A stretch of 64,000 nucleotides of DNA, from positions 9,073,845 to 9,137,844 of the forward strand of contig NC_023750.2 in the NCBI RefSeq assembly GCF_000499845.2. The letters are read 5' to 3'. The DNA is from Phaseolus vulgaris. Taxonomy: Eukaryota > Streptophyta > Magnoliopsida > Fabales > Fabaceae. Below are positions 23,130 to 32,873 of the stretch, piece after piece. The notes below the pieces were generated by a model. The model saw only the letters and a program-made list of their open reading frames with translations. It had not been told where the DNA came from and made no database searches. The translations under genes and the position numbers were made by a program. The stretch's first letter is position 1; each line of letters starts with the position of its first letter.

Positions 23130-23290
23130 TCACGTCTTCTTTTCGGAGAGAGATAAGGAAGATGAAGCATGCAAGTTATGGAACAATATCAGAGGTATGG
23201 GAAGAGCCAAACACAGTGTTGAAGATGCCATTAATGGATATTCTCATGCTATGTTGAAGTATGCTCTACCTCATGGTCTTGTTTTATGTG
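23130..23290 (-). pseudogene. Receptor kinase copy C: 5' remnant only
   Basis: On the minus strand an ATG at 23231 starts MASSTLCLALPIP, clearly homologous to the signal peptide of copies A and B. It continues for about 33 codons to the Copia LTR at 23129. About 60 bp upstream of the ATG also match the other copies. A small deletion relative to A and B shifts the end of the reading frame. The rest of the gene is absent from the window, so this is a truncated third member. Confidence 0.85.
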
Positions 23291-24674
23291 TTTGTGCATC
23301 TATATAAGACGATGCATGACTTAAGTCTCATTCCCCTCGATGTTTCTAAAATCATTTTTCTCCCTAGGGGTTTTGTCAGAGGATCTGCCAAATTCCGTTC
23401 TGACTTGACATAGTCAATAGAAATCGTTCCACTCTTTAACAGTTGTTTCACCAAATTTTGTCTCAATTGTATATGTTTATTCTTTCCATTGTAACTTTTA
23501 TTTTTAGCTATAGCTATTGCCGATTGGCAATCACAATGCATTGATACATATGGGGTTGGTTTCATTCCTAAAGGAATGTTTGCTAAGAAGTTTTCCAACT
23601 ACTCAGCTTCATTACCAACCATTTCTAGAGTAATAAACTCAGATTCCATTGTTGAAATAATAGTTTGTCTGGCTAACCTCCATGTAACTGCACCACCCCC
23701 AAGTGTAAATACATAACCACTAATGGATTTTGTCTCATCTGAATCAGAGATCCAGTTAGCATCACTGTACCTTTCTAGCACATAGGAAATCCATTATACT
23801 CAATGACATAATCCATTGTACCTCTCAAATATTTCACGAGTCTCGCAAGTGCATTTTAATGACCCTGACTAGGACATTGAGTGTATTTACTCAGTCTACC
23901 TACTGCATAAGCAATATCTGGTCTAGAAAAGCTCATTAAATGCAATAAGCTCCCAATTATCTGGGCATATTGAGTTTGACAAATAGATTTTCCTCTGTTC
24001 TTCTTTAATTTAGAGTTAGCATCATAAGGGGTACTCACTGACTTAAAGTAATAGTAATCAAACTTCTTAAGAAGTTTCTCAATGTATTTTTCTTGGGATA
24101 GTAATATACTATCTCCCTTCCTTATGATTTTAACTCCTAGAATCACACTTGCTTCCCCTAGGTCTTTCATCTCAAACGTAGATCCAAGAAACAGTTTTGT
24201 TTTAAAAACTATATCATTGCATGTACCAAAAATTAGCATGTGATCCACATACAAACATATAATGACATATTCACCATTTTCAGATCTAGAATACACACAT
24301 TTATCAGCATCATTGGTAAAAAAACCTTCACAAAGTAAAACATTATCAAGTTTTTCATGTCATTGCTTTGGTGCTTGTTTCAAACCATACAAAGATTTTA
24401 AAACTTTGTATACTTTTTCCTTTTGACCTGGAACTACACATCCTTCAGGTTGAGTCATATAAATTTCCTCTTCTAGTTCACCATTCAACAAAGTTGTTTT
24501 AACAACTATTTGATGAATTACTAACTTATGGATAAATGTTAATGCTAGCAACACACGGATAGAGGAAATCCTAGTAACAAGTGCAAAAGTATCAAAGTAA
24601 TCTATGTTATGTTTTTTAGTAAAACATTTAGCTACTAATTTTGCCTTATATTTCTCTATGGATCCATCAGGATG
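23284..24674 (-). pseudogene. Copia reverse transcriptase / RNase H region (3' part of a split element)
   Basis: Read on the minus strand: RT middle (24554-24360, LLNGELEEEIYMTQPEG and SLYGLKQAPK), RT catalytic block (24296-23856), a 60-aa block with [14 protein letters not shown] (23781-23599), and the RNase H end (23598-23284, MHCDCQSAIAIAKN...ADPLTKPLGR). The blocks are separated by stops and at least one shift. The YVDD catalytic motif reads YVDH (LYVDHMLIFG). The start of RT lies at 29816-30062, split off by the chromovirus insertion. Confidence 0.85.
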
Positions 24675-24679
24675 GTACT
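24675..24679. repeat. 5-bp target-site duplication, left (GTACT)
   Basis: Identical to 29811-29815 across the chromovirus insertion. Confidence 0.85.
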
Positions 24680-25391
24680 TGATGGCATTTCATGAAGTTC
24701 TTCTTGAATCAAAGTAGAGCAAAGGGGCGGAAGCAATGGATGAGGTGAGCAAGATCCTCCTAAGAGTGGTGTTGATCTTGTAGGTGCATGTTAAGTGTGG
24801 GTATTGGGTGGTTCGGCCAGCCCAAGGGAAAAGATGAAGGAATTGAAGTTTAGAGCCTAGAAGTCTAGGGAGAAGCAAAGCTTGGCACAAAATGGCAGCA
24901 TAACTTTACTCACAATAAACTTGAAAATACAAGGTGTAGGCTCCTCCTTTTATAGGCTAAGGAGGACCATAATGCAACCCTAATGCTAGCCAAATGAAAT
25001 GTAAATGTGAAGCACATGGGTGCACATGGCACATGGGTGCACAAATGAGCACATGGGGAGGGGTGTGTCTAGTTTTTATGCTCTCCCCCCCTCCATGGTC
25101 TTTCTAGAATGTTCACACAAATATGCTTTCTACACTACTCTAATTACTAAGCACCCCTAATGGGCCTTTATGTAACAATTACAAAGGTCTTCTCTTCCCA
25201 AAACCGTAGCTTTGACCCATGTGTATGTGAAGCTAGACGGTCTAGAAGGAATCCTCATCATGGCCTAGACGCTCCTCTTCATGGGCTAGACGCTCCTTTT
25301 TTAGTCTAGACGCTCCTCATCATAGGCTAGACCGTCTAGTCTTGGAGGCTTTGGCTTTCATCATGTGGTGAGCTTGGGCCCTCCTCCATCA
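24680..25391 (-). repeat. 3' LTR of the chromovirus-type element
   Basis: 712 bp. It contains an internal cluster of TAGACGCTCCT-type short repeats near 25230-25340 that differ in number from the 5' LTR. Confidence 0.9.
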
Positions 25392-27089
25392 TCCCCTCCC
25401 TCTTGAAAAGGATTTGTCCTCAAATCCAAAGCTTTTGCTTTTGAGGGGGATTGTTGTGGCTGGATGGTGTCCATCATCTCCTCCTTCGGGAAAAGATCTA
25501 TCCTCAGATTTGCTAACTTGATCTCGGATAGCAGCCTCTTGCTTCGTCAAGGTGTGTCCTCCCGGATCAAATATCAACCTATGAGAATCTTGAAACAAAG
25601 CAAAGGAGTTAGAGTGAGTATTTGGAGAACAATTAATTGTGTGAAGTTGCCATCTTTGTTTTTCTCTTGTTTTGGTCAACTTCTCACAATGCTTCCCTTT
25701 TGATGGTTGTAGGTGCCCTCTAATCCTCTTATGTTTTCTAAAATTTCCAAAAGTAGTTACTTTTTCCTTAGGCATAATCCCATTAGGAAATGGTGACAAC
25801 TTTAAAAAGGCAAGAGGACTATGTTCACATACAACTTCAAATGGAGAGATATGAGTAATCTTGTGGACTACTCCATTGTATGCATGCATAAAAGGAAAAG
25901 GATTCTTATCCCAAGAATTGTGGGTGTCCCTCATGATTTCGTGAAGCATAGAAGGGAGAGCTATGTTTTCAAATTTTGGAGCTCTATCCCTTATTTTTGA
26001 AAATAAATCATGGAGGCTTGTCACTTTTCTTAAGAAGAGTTTATCCACTTCCATGAAGATTGAATCACAACCTTTTTTTTTCCTAGGGAGTTTTAATATG
26101 AAATTTATATCTTCCCAAGGATCATTTGCAAAAGGTGAAGGAGTATAAAGTTCATGAGACATTGCCTTGGGTGTAGTTTGAAAACAAGAATTGTACCTAA
26201 GGTAATGTCTTTGAACTTCTTTTCTCATGGGGGACAAAAGTTTTCCTTTTAAAAGCTCTAGAGTTTTATCAACTCTAATTTGTCCCATGAGTTCTCCTTC
26301 ATGAAGACTCTTTCTCTTATGTGTAAGGATAGTCTCATTGTGACAACCATTTTTTATAAGGATTTGTACACTTTGCAATGGTTCTCTCAATAAGACATGA
26401 CAAGTTTCTTTAGGCCCTACTTCACATAAAAATTTGTTTTTGTAGATGCTTATAAAAAACTTGACATTCACTTGGTGATATCCTAGCACATATGAGAAAT
26501 AATCTATTTCATTTTTATCTATGCAAGCTTCTTTTAAAGACTCTTCTTTTTCACTTAGGCTTGCAAGTGTTCCTTTACAAAAGGTAAGGCTTTGAGGTTG
26601 TTCAGCAAGACACATATTTTCAAATGTATTTTTAAATCTTTGGTCTTGTTGAATGACCTTGTGGGAAGGAACACTCTTCTCCCACGCCTTTTGTTCTTCA
26701 AGGGTCTTCTCATGCTTTTCTTTTTCTTCTTTTTCTTTAGCTTCCCTTTCGACTTCCCCTCTCTTCTTTTGTATTTTTCTTTCCTTTCTTTCTTTATGGG
26801 AAGCAAACAATTTTTGTACCCTCATTTCCCAATCTAGGCAAGCTTCTATATTTTCTTTTCCATGGAAATGGGGTTGTTCTACCCTAACCTCTCTTGGGTT
26901 TTCTTGTTCTTTTCTATCTCCTCTATGTCTTCTAGGGGGTGCTTGATAATAATCATTTACTCTAATGCTTCCCTCCCCAAAAGAATCATGATCTTTAGAG
27001 ATATATGCATGAGAAGGTAATTTTTTTAAAATGTGAGACTTCTCATCCTTTGCTTTAGTCAAAACATTAAGTTTAGTCTCACTCTCCAA
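25389..27089 (-). CDS. Chimeric gag-protease-integrase ORF of a non-autonomous chromovirus-type element
   Basis: A single open frame of 566 codons. Residues about 45-170 resemble chromovirus gag (VEQPHFHGKENIEACLDWEM), followed by a Lys/Glu-rich stretch. About 200-260 resemble the end of the protease region (FLCEVGPKETCHVLL). About 270-320 resemble the integrase zinc-binding segment (VDKTLELLKGKLLSPMRKEV), about 325-355 the integrase core start (DPWEDINFILKLPRKKKGCD), and about 395-440 the integrase end (SPFEVVCEHSPL). RT and RNase H are absent, as is most of the integrase catalytic core. The stop codon TGA is formed by the first three bases of the 3' LTR, so translation crosses the polypurine tract. 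An open frame this long in an RT-less element suggests it was kept until recently. Whether it is translated is unknown. Confidence 0.7.
   Translation of the reverse strand: MESETKLNVLTKAKDEKSHILKKLPSHAYISKDHDSFGEGSIRVNDYYQAPPRRHRGDRKEQENPREVRVEQPHFHGKENIEACLDWEMRVQKLFASHKERKERKIQKKRGEVEREAKEKEEKEKHEKTLEEQKAWEKSVPSHKVIQQDQRFKNTFENMCLAEQPQSLTFCKGTLASLSEKEESLKEACIDKNEIDYFSYVLGYHQVNVKFFISIYKNKFLCEVGPKETCHVLLREPLQSVQILIKNGCHNETILTHKRKSLHEGELMGQIRVDKTLELLKGKLLSPMRKEVQRHYLRYNSCFQTTPKAMSHELYTPSPFANDPWEDINFILKLPRKKKGCDSIFMEVDKLFLRKVTSLHDLFSKIRDRAPKFENIALPSMLHEIMRDTHNSWDKNPFPFMHAYNGVVHKITHISPFEVVCEHSPLAFLKLSPFPNGIMPKEKVTTFGNFRKHKRIRGHLQPSKGKHCEKLTKTREKQRWQLHTINCSPNTHSNSFALFQDSHRLIFDPGGHTLTKQEAAIRDQVSKSEDRSFPEGGDDGHHPATTIPLKSKSFGFEDKSFSRGRG
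25392..25406 (-). other. Polypurine tract
   Basis: The minus strand reads AAGAGGGAGGGGA directly before the 3' LTR, the expected plus-strand primer. Confidence 0.75.
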
Positions 27090-29049
27090 TTATCTATATG
27101 CAATTGATTGCACAGTTTGTGAAACTTCTTTCAAAAGAGTTTTTAAAGATTTTAATTCACTTCCAATAGACTTTGTAGAATGAGAAGAAGAAGACATGGC
27201 TAAAGCTTTGTGTATACAAGTATTTTACCTTAAGAAATTTTAGGAAAGTCAAAGAAGGTAGTTTTCCAGGTAAGGGAGGTGAGTCACAAAGGACTACTTA
27301 AGTACCAAGCCTTTGCCTTAGCCAAAAACTATCCCTCAATGTCTTCACATAAAACTTCCTCTTAGTAAACTACTTAGAACACAATTAAGTTGAGAAATCA
27401 AAACTTTTTTTTCAATGCAAAAAAAAACAATGTATGCTAACTAATCAACAAAGGTAGACGGTTTATCACAAACTTAACAAAATAATCATGCAAAGCGTCA
27501 CTAACTAAGCAAAAGAAAAGACAATTACAAACAATTAACAATTGCTAATTAAGAATTCTATACTAGTCGGCCCTAGGTGAGGCTTCTTGGACACTTTGAG
27601 CCCTTGAAGACACACTCACCGTCTAAATCGTAATTAAGAGGTAATTAACACAAATTAGGTTGCAAGGAAATTAAGAAAAACCCCCTTTGTTGATCCTCTT
27701 TTGCTAGTGACACTCCCTCTTGTTGTCTTTGTTTGTTAGCCCTCCAAATGTGTATAGTGTTTTGAGAAAGTGTGCTTCGGCTTTGTCTTTGTCTTCTCCT
27801 TAGAATGAAGGTCTTGATTCTCCAATTTCCAGCACCTATCAAAGGGCTAAACCTTAACCAAGTCAAGTTTCCATTCACATAAGCACCAAAGGAGAATAAA
27901 TTCCAGCACCCAAATTAGAGGTCAAAGAACAAAAGCAAGAAACAATTAAATTGAATAAAACAGTACCACCAAAAGGAGTTAGATTATGACAACTAGAAAG
28001 AGGTTCAAGAAATATTAAGCAAGCAAATAAAAGGTACCAAAATAAAGGTAGGCACACAAAAGAATCCTAAGAATGGCACTAGATTTAGATGACCAAATAA
28101 AAAAAACAGCACCACTGGAAAATGTTGTGGGTCAGAAATGTGTTTTTCCCCAATTTATGCTGAGCTGTGTTTTTAAGATATGATTCTGAAATTTGATATG
28201 CAAGATATTCTAGATCTTAGCTAAATCCTGGCTTTGGAATCACTCAAAACGCATGCACCAATTTTTTTTAATAAATTTTGCAATTTTGGTGTTCAGTTAC
28301 GCCAGCTGTAGCGCCTCAGGTTTGCACACTGATTTTAAAAGATTTATCATTTTTTTTTCTGTTGCTTCTTTTGGACTAATTCTTTTTTTGTCCTTTCTAT
28401 AACACTTCAAACTTGCAAATTCCAGAGAATCAAAATTTTCCTATGAGTGGAAATATTTTTCTGGATCAAAACAGTCAGCACAGAAAATCTGAAACAGGGG
28501 ATTCTGAAAACTGGAAACAAAAACAGCAAGATACCAAAGTTTAGACACAATGGAAATTTGTGAAATAGAATTGTGTAAGATCTAAACACAATATGAACTC
28601 AAACTAAAATTAAAAAGGCACCAAAATATCAAAGAACAGCAGATTCAAAGCAATTAAAGATACCCAAAATCAAGAAACAATCAAGCCAAATAAAGGACTA
28701 CTAAGAATTGTTGACAATGTGGATGAACATGACTTGACAAAACATATAAGATTCAGAAATTAAAGACTCAAAAGCATAATATGAACCAAATAATGAAAGC
28801 AATAAAGACTCAAAAGCCTAAAAGAAAATGGCAACTCAAAGGTGCATGGAATCCTATCACAATTTGCACAAGAACTTGTTCAAGATCAATTGAACAAAAG
28901 TGCTTCGGTTGGATCTTCCACAAAGCACACCAAAACAATTAAAATGTAAAAAACAGCAAGACAATTATGGAAAATAAGATGAACAACATGAAAGTAAAGA
29001 AGAACTAAAAATGAAAGACCAAAAGCAACTCATCTTGAAGAACCATAAC
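27090..29049 (-). other. Untranslated leader of the chromovirus-type element
   Basis: About 2 kb between primer-binding site and ORF, A-rich on the plus strand, with no coding similarity that I recognise. The short ORFs within it show no family features. Confidence 0.6.
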
Positions 29050-29062
29050 TCATGATACCAAA
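29050..29062 (-). other. Primer-binding site of the chromovirus-type element
   Basis: The minus strand reads TTTGGTATCATGAG immediately after the 5' LTR, similar to the initiator-Met tRNA complement. Confidence 0.6.
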
Positions 29063-29810
29063 TGATGGCATTTCATGAAGTTCTTCTTGAATCAAAGTAG
29101 AGCAAAGGGGCGGAAGCAATGGATGAGGTGAGCAAGATCCTCCTAAGAGTGGTGTTGATCTTGTAGGTGCATGTTAAGTGTGGGTATTGGGTGGTTCGGC
29201 CAGCCCAAGGGAAAAGATGAAGGAATTGAAGTTTAGAGCCTAGAAGTCTAGGGAGAAGCAAAGCTTGGCACAAAATGGCAGCATAACTTTACTCACAATA
29301 AACTTGAAAATACAAGGTGTAGGCTCCTCCTTTTATAGGCTAAGGAGGACCATAATGCAACCCTAATGCTAGCCAAATGAAATGTAAATGTGAAGCACAT
29401 GGGTGCACATGGCACATGGGTGCACAAATGAGCACATGGGGAGGGGTGTGTCTAGTTTTTATGCTCTCCCCCCCTCCATGGTCTTTCTAGAATGTTCACA
29501 CAAATATGCTTTCTACACTACTCTAATTACTAAGCACCCCTAATGGGCCTTTATGTAACAATTACAAAGGTCTTCTCTTCCCAAAACCGTAGCTTTGACC
29601 CATGTGTATGTGAAGCTAGACGGTCTAGAAGGAATCCTCATCATGGCCTAGACGCTCCTTATGTAGCCACTCCTCATCATGGCCTAGACGCTCCTCTTCA
29701 TGGGCTAGACGCTCCTTTTTGAGTCTAGACGCTCCTCATCATAGGCTAGACCGTCTAGTCTTGGAGGCTTTGGCTTTCATCGTGTGGTGAGCTTGGGCCC
29801 TCCTCCATCA
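29063..29810 (-). repeat. 5' LTR of the chromovirus-type element
   Basis: 748 bp, nearly identical to 24680-25391 except for an extra 36-bp block near 29660-29695 and two substitutions. Confidence 0.9.
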
Positions 29811-29815
29811 GTACT
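29811..29815. repeat. 5-bp target-site duplication, right (GTACT)
   Basis: Matches 24675-24679. Copia RT codons resume here. Confidence 0.85.
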
Positions 29816-30533
29816 TCTTCTTAAAGATCCACTTACAACCAATGGATTTTGCTCCTTTAGGCAGATCTACTAAGGTCCACGTATTATTTTTCTTAATTGA
29901 ATCAAACTCAATTTTAATGGCCTTATCCCAATGTTTAGCATCAGGAGCACTAGTAGCTTCTAAAAAATTTATTGGATCATTTTCAACTAGATAAGTGTAA
30001 AAGTCATCTCCAAACGAGGTTTCCTTTCTCTGTCTTTTACTTCTCCTAACATCCTCGCTCATGGCATCACTAGTACTATCTATAGGTTGTTCAGATGTAC
30101 CACTACTCTTTAAAGGAAGATATGTTCAAATAACTCAACATTTTTCGTCTCTACTATAATGTTACATTCAATTATATCACTATTAAGAACTAAAAACTTA
30201 TAGGCAGCATTATGTTTCGTATATCCTAAGAACATGCAATCAGAAATTTTAGAGCCTATTTTCCTTTTCTTAGGATCAGGTAACATCACTTTAGCTAAAC
30301 ATCCCCACACTCTTAGGTATTTTAGATTAGGTTGATAACCTTTCCACAACTCATAGGGTGTTTTACTAGTTTTCCTATGTGGTATCCTATTTTGTAAAAA
30401 ACACGCGGTAAGCAGAGATTCACCCCACAGATTATCAGGAGCATTAGAACTAATAAGCATGGCATTCCTCATTTCTTTAAGAGTCGTATTTTTCCTTTCA
30501 GCTACTCCCTTAGACTCAGGTGAATACCGGTGA
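29816..30533 (-). pseudogene. Copia integrase C-terminus and RT start (5' part of a split element)
   Basis: Minus strand 30530-30110 encodes the end of the integrase core and its C-terminal region (SPESKGVAERKN, DNLWGESLLTACFLQNRIPH, YLRVWGCLAKV). 30062-29816 encodes the start of RT (WDKAIKIEFDSIKKNNTW, KSIGCKWIFKKKY). The upstream part of integrase, protease and most of gag have been deleted; integrase sequence joins directly to a gag start at about 30533. Downstream it continues at 24674 beyond the chromovirus insertion. Confidence 0.85.
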
Positions 30534-30648
30534 AGACTTCAATTTTTGAAACATCCAAAAATGGTTTCGCAAAAATGGTTTGCGTTGCGGAAATAGTGTT
30601 TGACGTTTCTGGAGCACCGTTGTTGGTTTTGTCCGTCTTATCAGCCAT
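30533..30648 (-). pseudogene. Copia gag start (about 38 codons) fused to integrase
   Basis: An ATG at 30648 opens MADKTDKTNNGAPETS and reaches DVSKIEVFTG, a typical Copia gag beginning. The next bases belong to integrase in another frame, giving a stop within a few codons. This marks a large internal deletion with a short CCGG-containing junction. Confidence 0.7.
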
Positions 30649-30699
30649 AAGTCCTTACGGTTGTAGTAATTGAGGCTTTAAAACGAACAAAATTGATTT

Positions 30700-31372
30700 C
30701 CCAAGGCATGGTTAATCACTGTCTGTAAGGAATTATTCGCGGTGTATTGCGCAAGTCCCCAAGGATACAACAGGAACTTCCCGGAAATTTCCGAGGATCA
30801 GAACTAGCAAGTTACTCTTAAAAGAGTAATAATCTAATAAACCCATAAATATTATAATAAAGTAAAATATTAAAATATGACAAAGAAAGAGAAAAAGGAG
30901 AAAATGTAATAGGAAGAAGAAAGGTTCCACGGTGGTGGGTGAAGAAGATGAAGAAGGTGAGTGATAGAGATGCTTCAATGAAGAGAATGGAACGCTCTTT
31001 ATATAGAGGAAGAGGAGTAATGACCCCAAAACCGCCACAGCCTCAATCCCGTCCCTGGTGGCACTACCCCCCCCCCTCCAACGGCCCAACATCTAGTGAA
31101 GAACGATTGAGTCTTCGAAGGTTCGAGTCTTGTGCACGGAGCACCTGCCTTTGCAACGATAGTGAGTATAGAAGAGGATCCCACATACGAGGGTTTTCGC
31201 AAATCGCACAACAACGGAACCCTAAGAATCAGTCTCCGTTGCGCTCTTGTTTCCGATATCTCCTCCAACAGAAGCACTGAAAAACCTAGGGTTTATGCGC
31301 GTGTTCTGTTTTTCTGTTTTGCACACTCTGTTTTTTGTTTTTATTTTGCTATATCAAATTTTGTTTTACAAC
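30700..31372 (-). repeat. Probable 5' LTR of the split Copia element
   Basis: Non-coding sequence between the gag start and 31372, where TGTTGTAAAAC on the minus strand would begin an LTR. A CTATATAAAG TATA box lies on the minus strand near 31000-31010. The inner boundary is not resolved because no clear primer-binding site was found. Confidence 0.45.
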
Positions 31373-31439
31373 ACCAACTTGGTGCCTTTGAACTCCTAAT
31401 GCCAATTCGGATTGGTGAGCATTGGTGACACCTTTTGGA

Positions 31440-31798
31440 TTCCAAATCGGGTGTTAGTTCCATGTGATTGGTGAGCCACAAAATATCATCAATTAAGTCA
31501 TTTTGATGGTTCAGATCAAATTTTCATAAAAAATGGTAAAGGCTTAAGAATATTTCGTGTTGATTCTTCATCATATATATTACTTATTGCTTCAAACATC
31601 ACTTTTAAGCTTAACAATATGATACATGTTTCATCTATTACTAAAAGCTTCTTAAATGTTAGTCACTTTTTGTCAAATATAATTATTTTCCTTGAGTTTG
31701 ATCCTCGTATATGTTTTGTTAATTTAAGGGGTTCATTCTTTAAGGAATTGTTGGTGTTGATAACTTTATTCAATTTACAATCTAATGGACATAATTTT
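31440..31798 (+). pseudogene. Copia pre-integrase/protease-flank fragment
   Basis: The plus-strand translation contains HFDGSDQIF, an SSYILLIASNITFKLNNM-like block and HVSSITKSFLNVSHFL, which correspond to the region between Copia protease and integrase. Codons are degenerate. It is interrupted at 31803 by the solo LTR and has no recognisable continuation beyond it. Confidence 0.6.
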
Positions 31799-31803
31799 AC
31801 TTA
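31799..31803. repeat. Target-site duplication ACTTA, left
   Basis: The same 5 bp follow the LTR at 32869-32873. Confidence 0.65.
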
Positions 31804-32868
31804 TGTTGAACAAAGTGTGTTCAAGCTTTGAAGAATCCAAACCCTTTGAAGGATGATGAAAGGCTGGTTGTGCTTATTGTTGCTGAGCTATCCTTCTAGA
31901 TAGGATCTGGGTAGATTTAATATGTAATCCACTCTTGATTGAATCCAAAGCATAGGCATTCTCAATCTTTTTAAAAGAAAAGTGTTTCTCAAACTAAGTG
32001 AAAAACAACCTGTTGTTTTGTCGAAACAACCGATTGTTTTATACTTAGATGTTTTTAGAAAAGGTTGAAAACTGTTTTTCAAATGGTTGAGCTGTCAAAA
32101 CCAAAACAACCGATTGATTCGTGGAAACAACCGATTGTTTGTTTTAGTACCATAACAGAAAACTGTTTTGTGCTTTGACTGAGCATTAAATGTTTTTCTA
32201 ACTGTTTACGCTCCAGTCTTTAATGCTTTGACCAATCTTTAAAAGCAATGAATAGTTTGTTAAGATTTGATAACAAACGACAGCTTTGATTATATACAGA
32301 AAAACAGATTTGATTTTTTCATTGATTTTGCTTAAGAGAAAAAGTTGAGATTGCTTAGAGATTGAGATTGATCAAAGAGTGTGAGCTAGGATTTTCTGCT
32401 TGTATTCATTTCAGATTTGTTTTGTGACAAGTGTAATCCTTGTATCTGTTGAAAGAAACTTTCTGTGTGTTGCTAAGAAGTGATGTGTGTTCTTGAGGGG
32501 ATCAAGATCAGCATTCTTAGTGTTGGTGTGTTTGACCAAGAGAAGTGTGTGTCTTGAGGGGATCAAGGTCACTTCTTTGGTTGTGTTGTAAGTGATCAAG
32601 GTTTGATTGCTTAGTAGAATTCCTCAGTGGTTTCTGAGAAGACTGGATGTAGCTCTGGGTTTAGAGTGAACCAGTATAAATCTCTTTGTGCTTTTTCTCT
32701 ATCCCTTAACTCTTTAAATTCAGTTTTTATATTTGAAAACTAGTATAAACAATCGATTAATCAAGACATTCTTAAAGTAATTTCATTTAAGACTTAAAAG
32801 TTTTCGAAAACCCTCTTTAAACCATTCACCCCCCCCCCCCCTCTAGTTTAAAGCCATACATTCTTACA
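31804..32868 (+). repeat. Solo LTR, SIRE/Maximus-like (copy B)
   Basis: 1065 bp from TGTTGAACAAAG to CATTCTTACA, flanked by ACTTA on both sides with no internal retroelement sequence, which is the signature of a solo LTR. It contains repeated ACAACCGATTGTTT motifs (32030-32140) and a TATA-like GATTATATACAG near 32290. Its right half equals 1-570 of copy A. Confidence 0.7.
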
Positions 32869-32873
32869 ACTTA

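Larger units (their letters stand above)
24680..29810 (-). mobile_element. Young chromovirus-type Ty3/gypsy element lacking reverse transcriptase
   Basis: LTRs at 24680-25391 and 29063-29810 are bounded by TGATGG and CCATCA and flanked by perfect GTACT duplications. A primer-binding site, a polypurine tract, a roughly 2-kb leader and one 566-codon ORF lie between. I found only two substitutions between the LTRs over about 712 aligned bases, plus one 36-bp copy-number difference, so insertion was very recent. It lies inside the RT codons of an older Copia element. RT and RNase H are missing, so mobilisation must have used another element's enzymes. Confidence 0.9.

Noticed and set aside
27090..29050. 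Short ORFs in the chromovirus leader
   Set aside because: None has family features. The region is A-rich leader sequence between primer-binding site and ORF.
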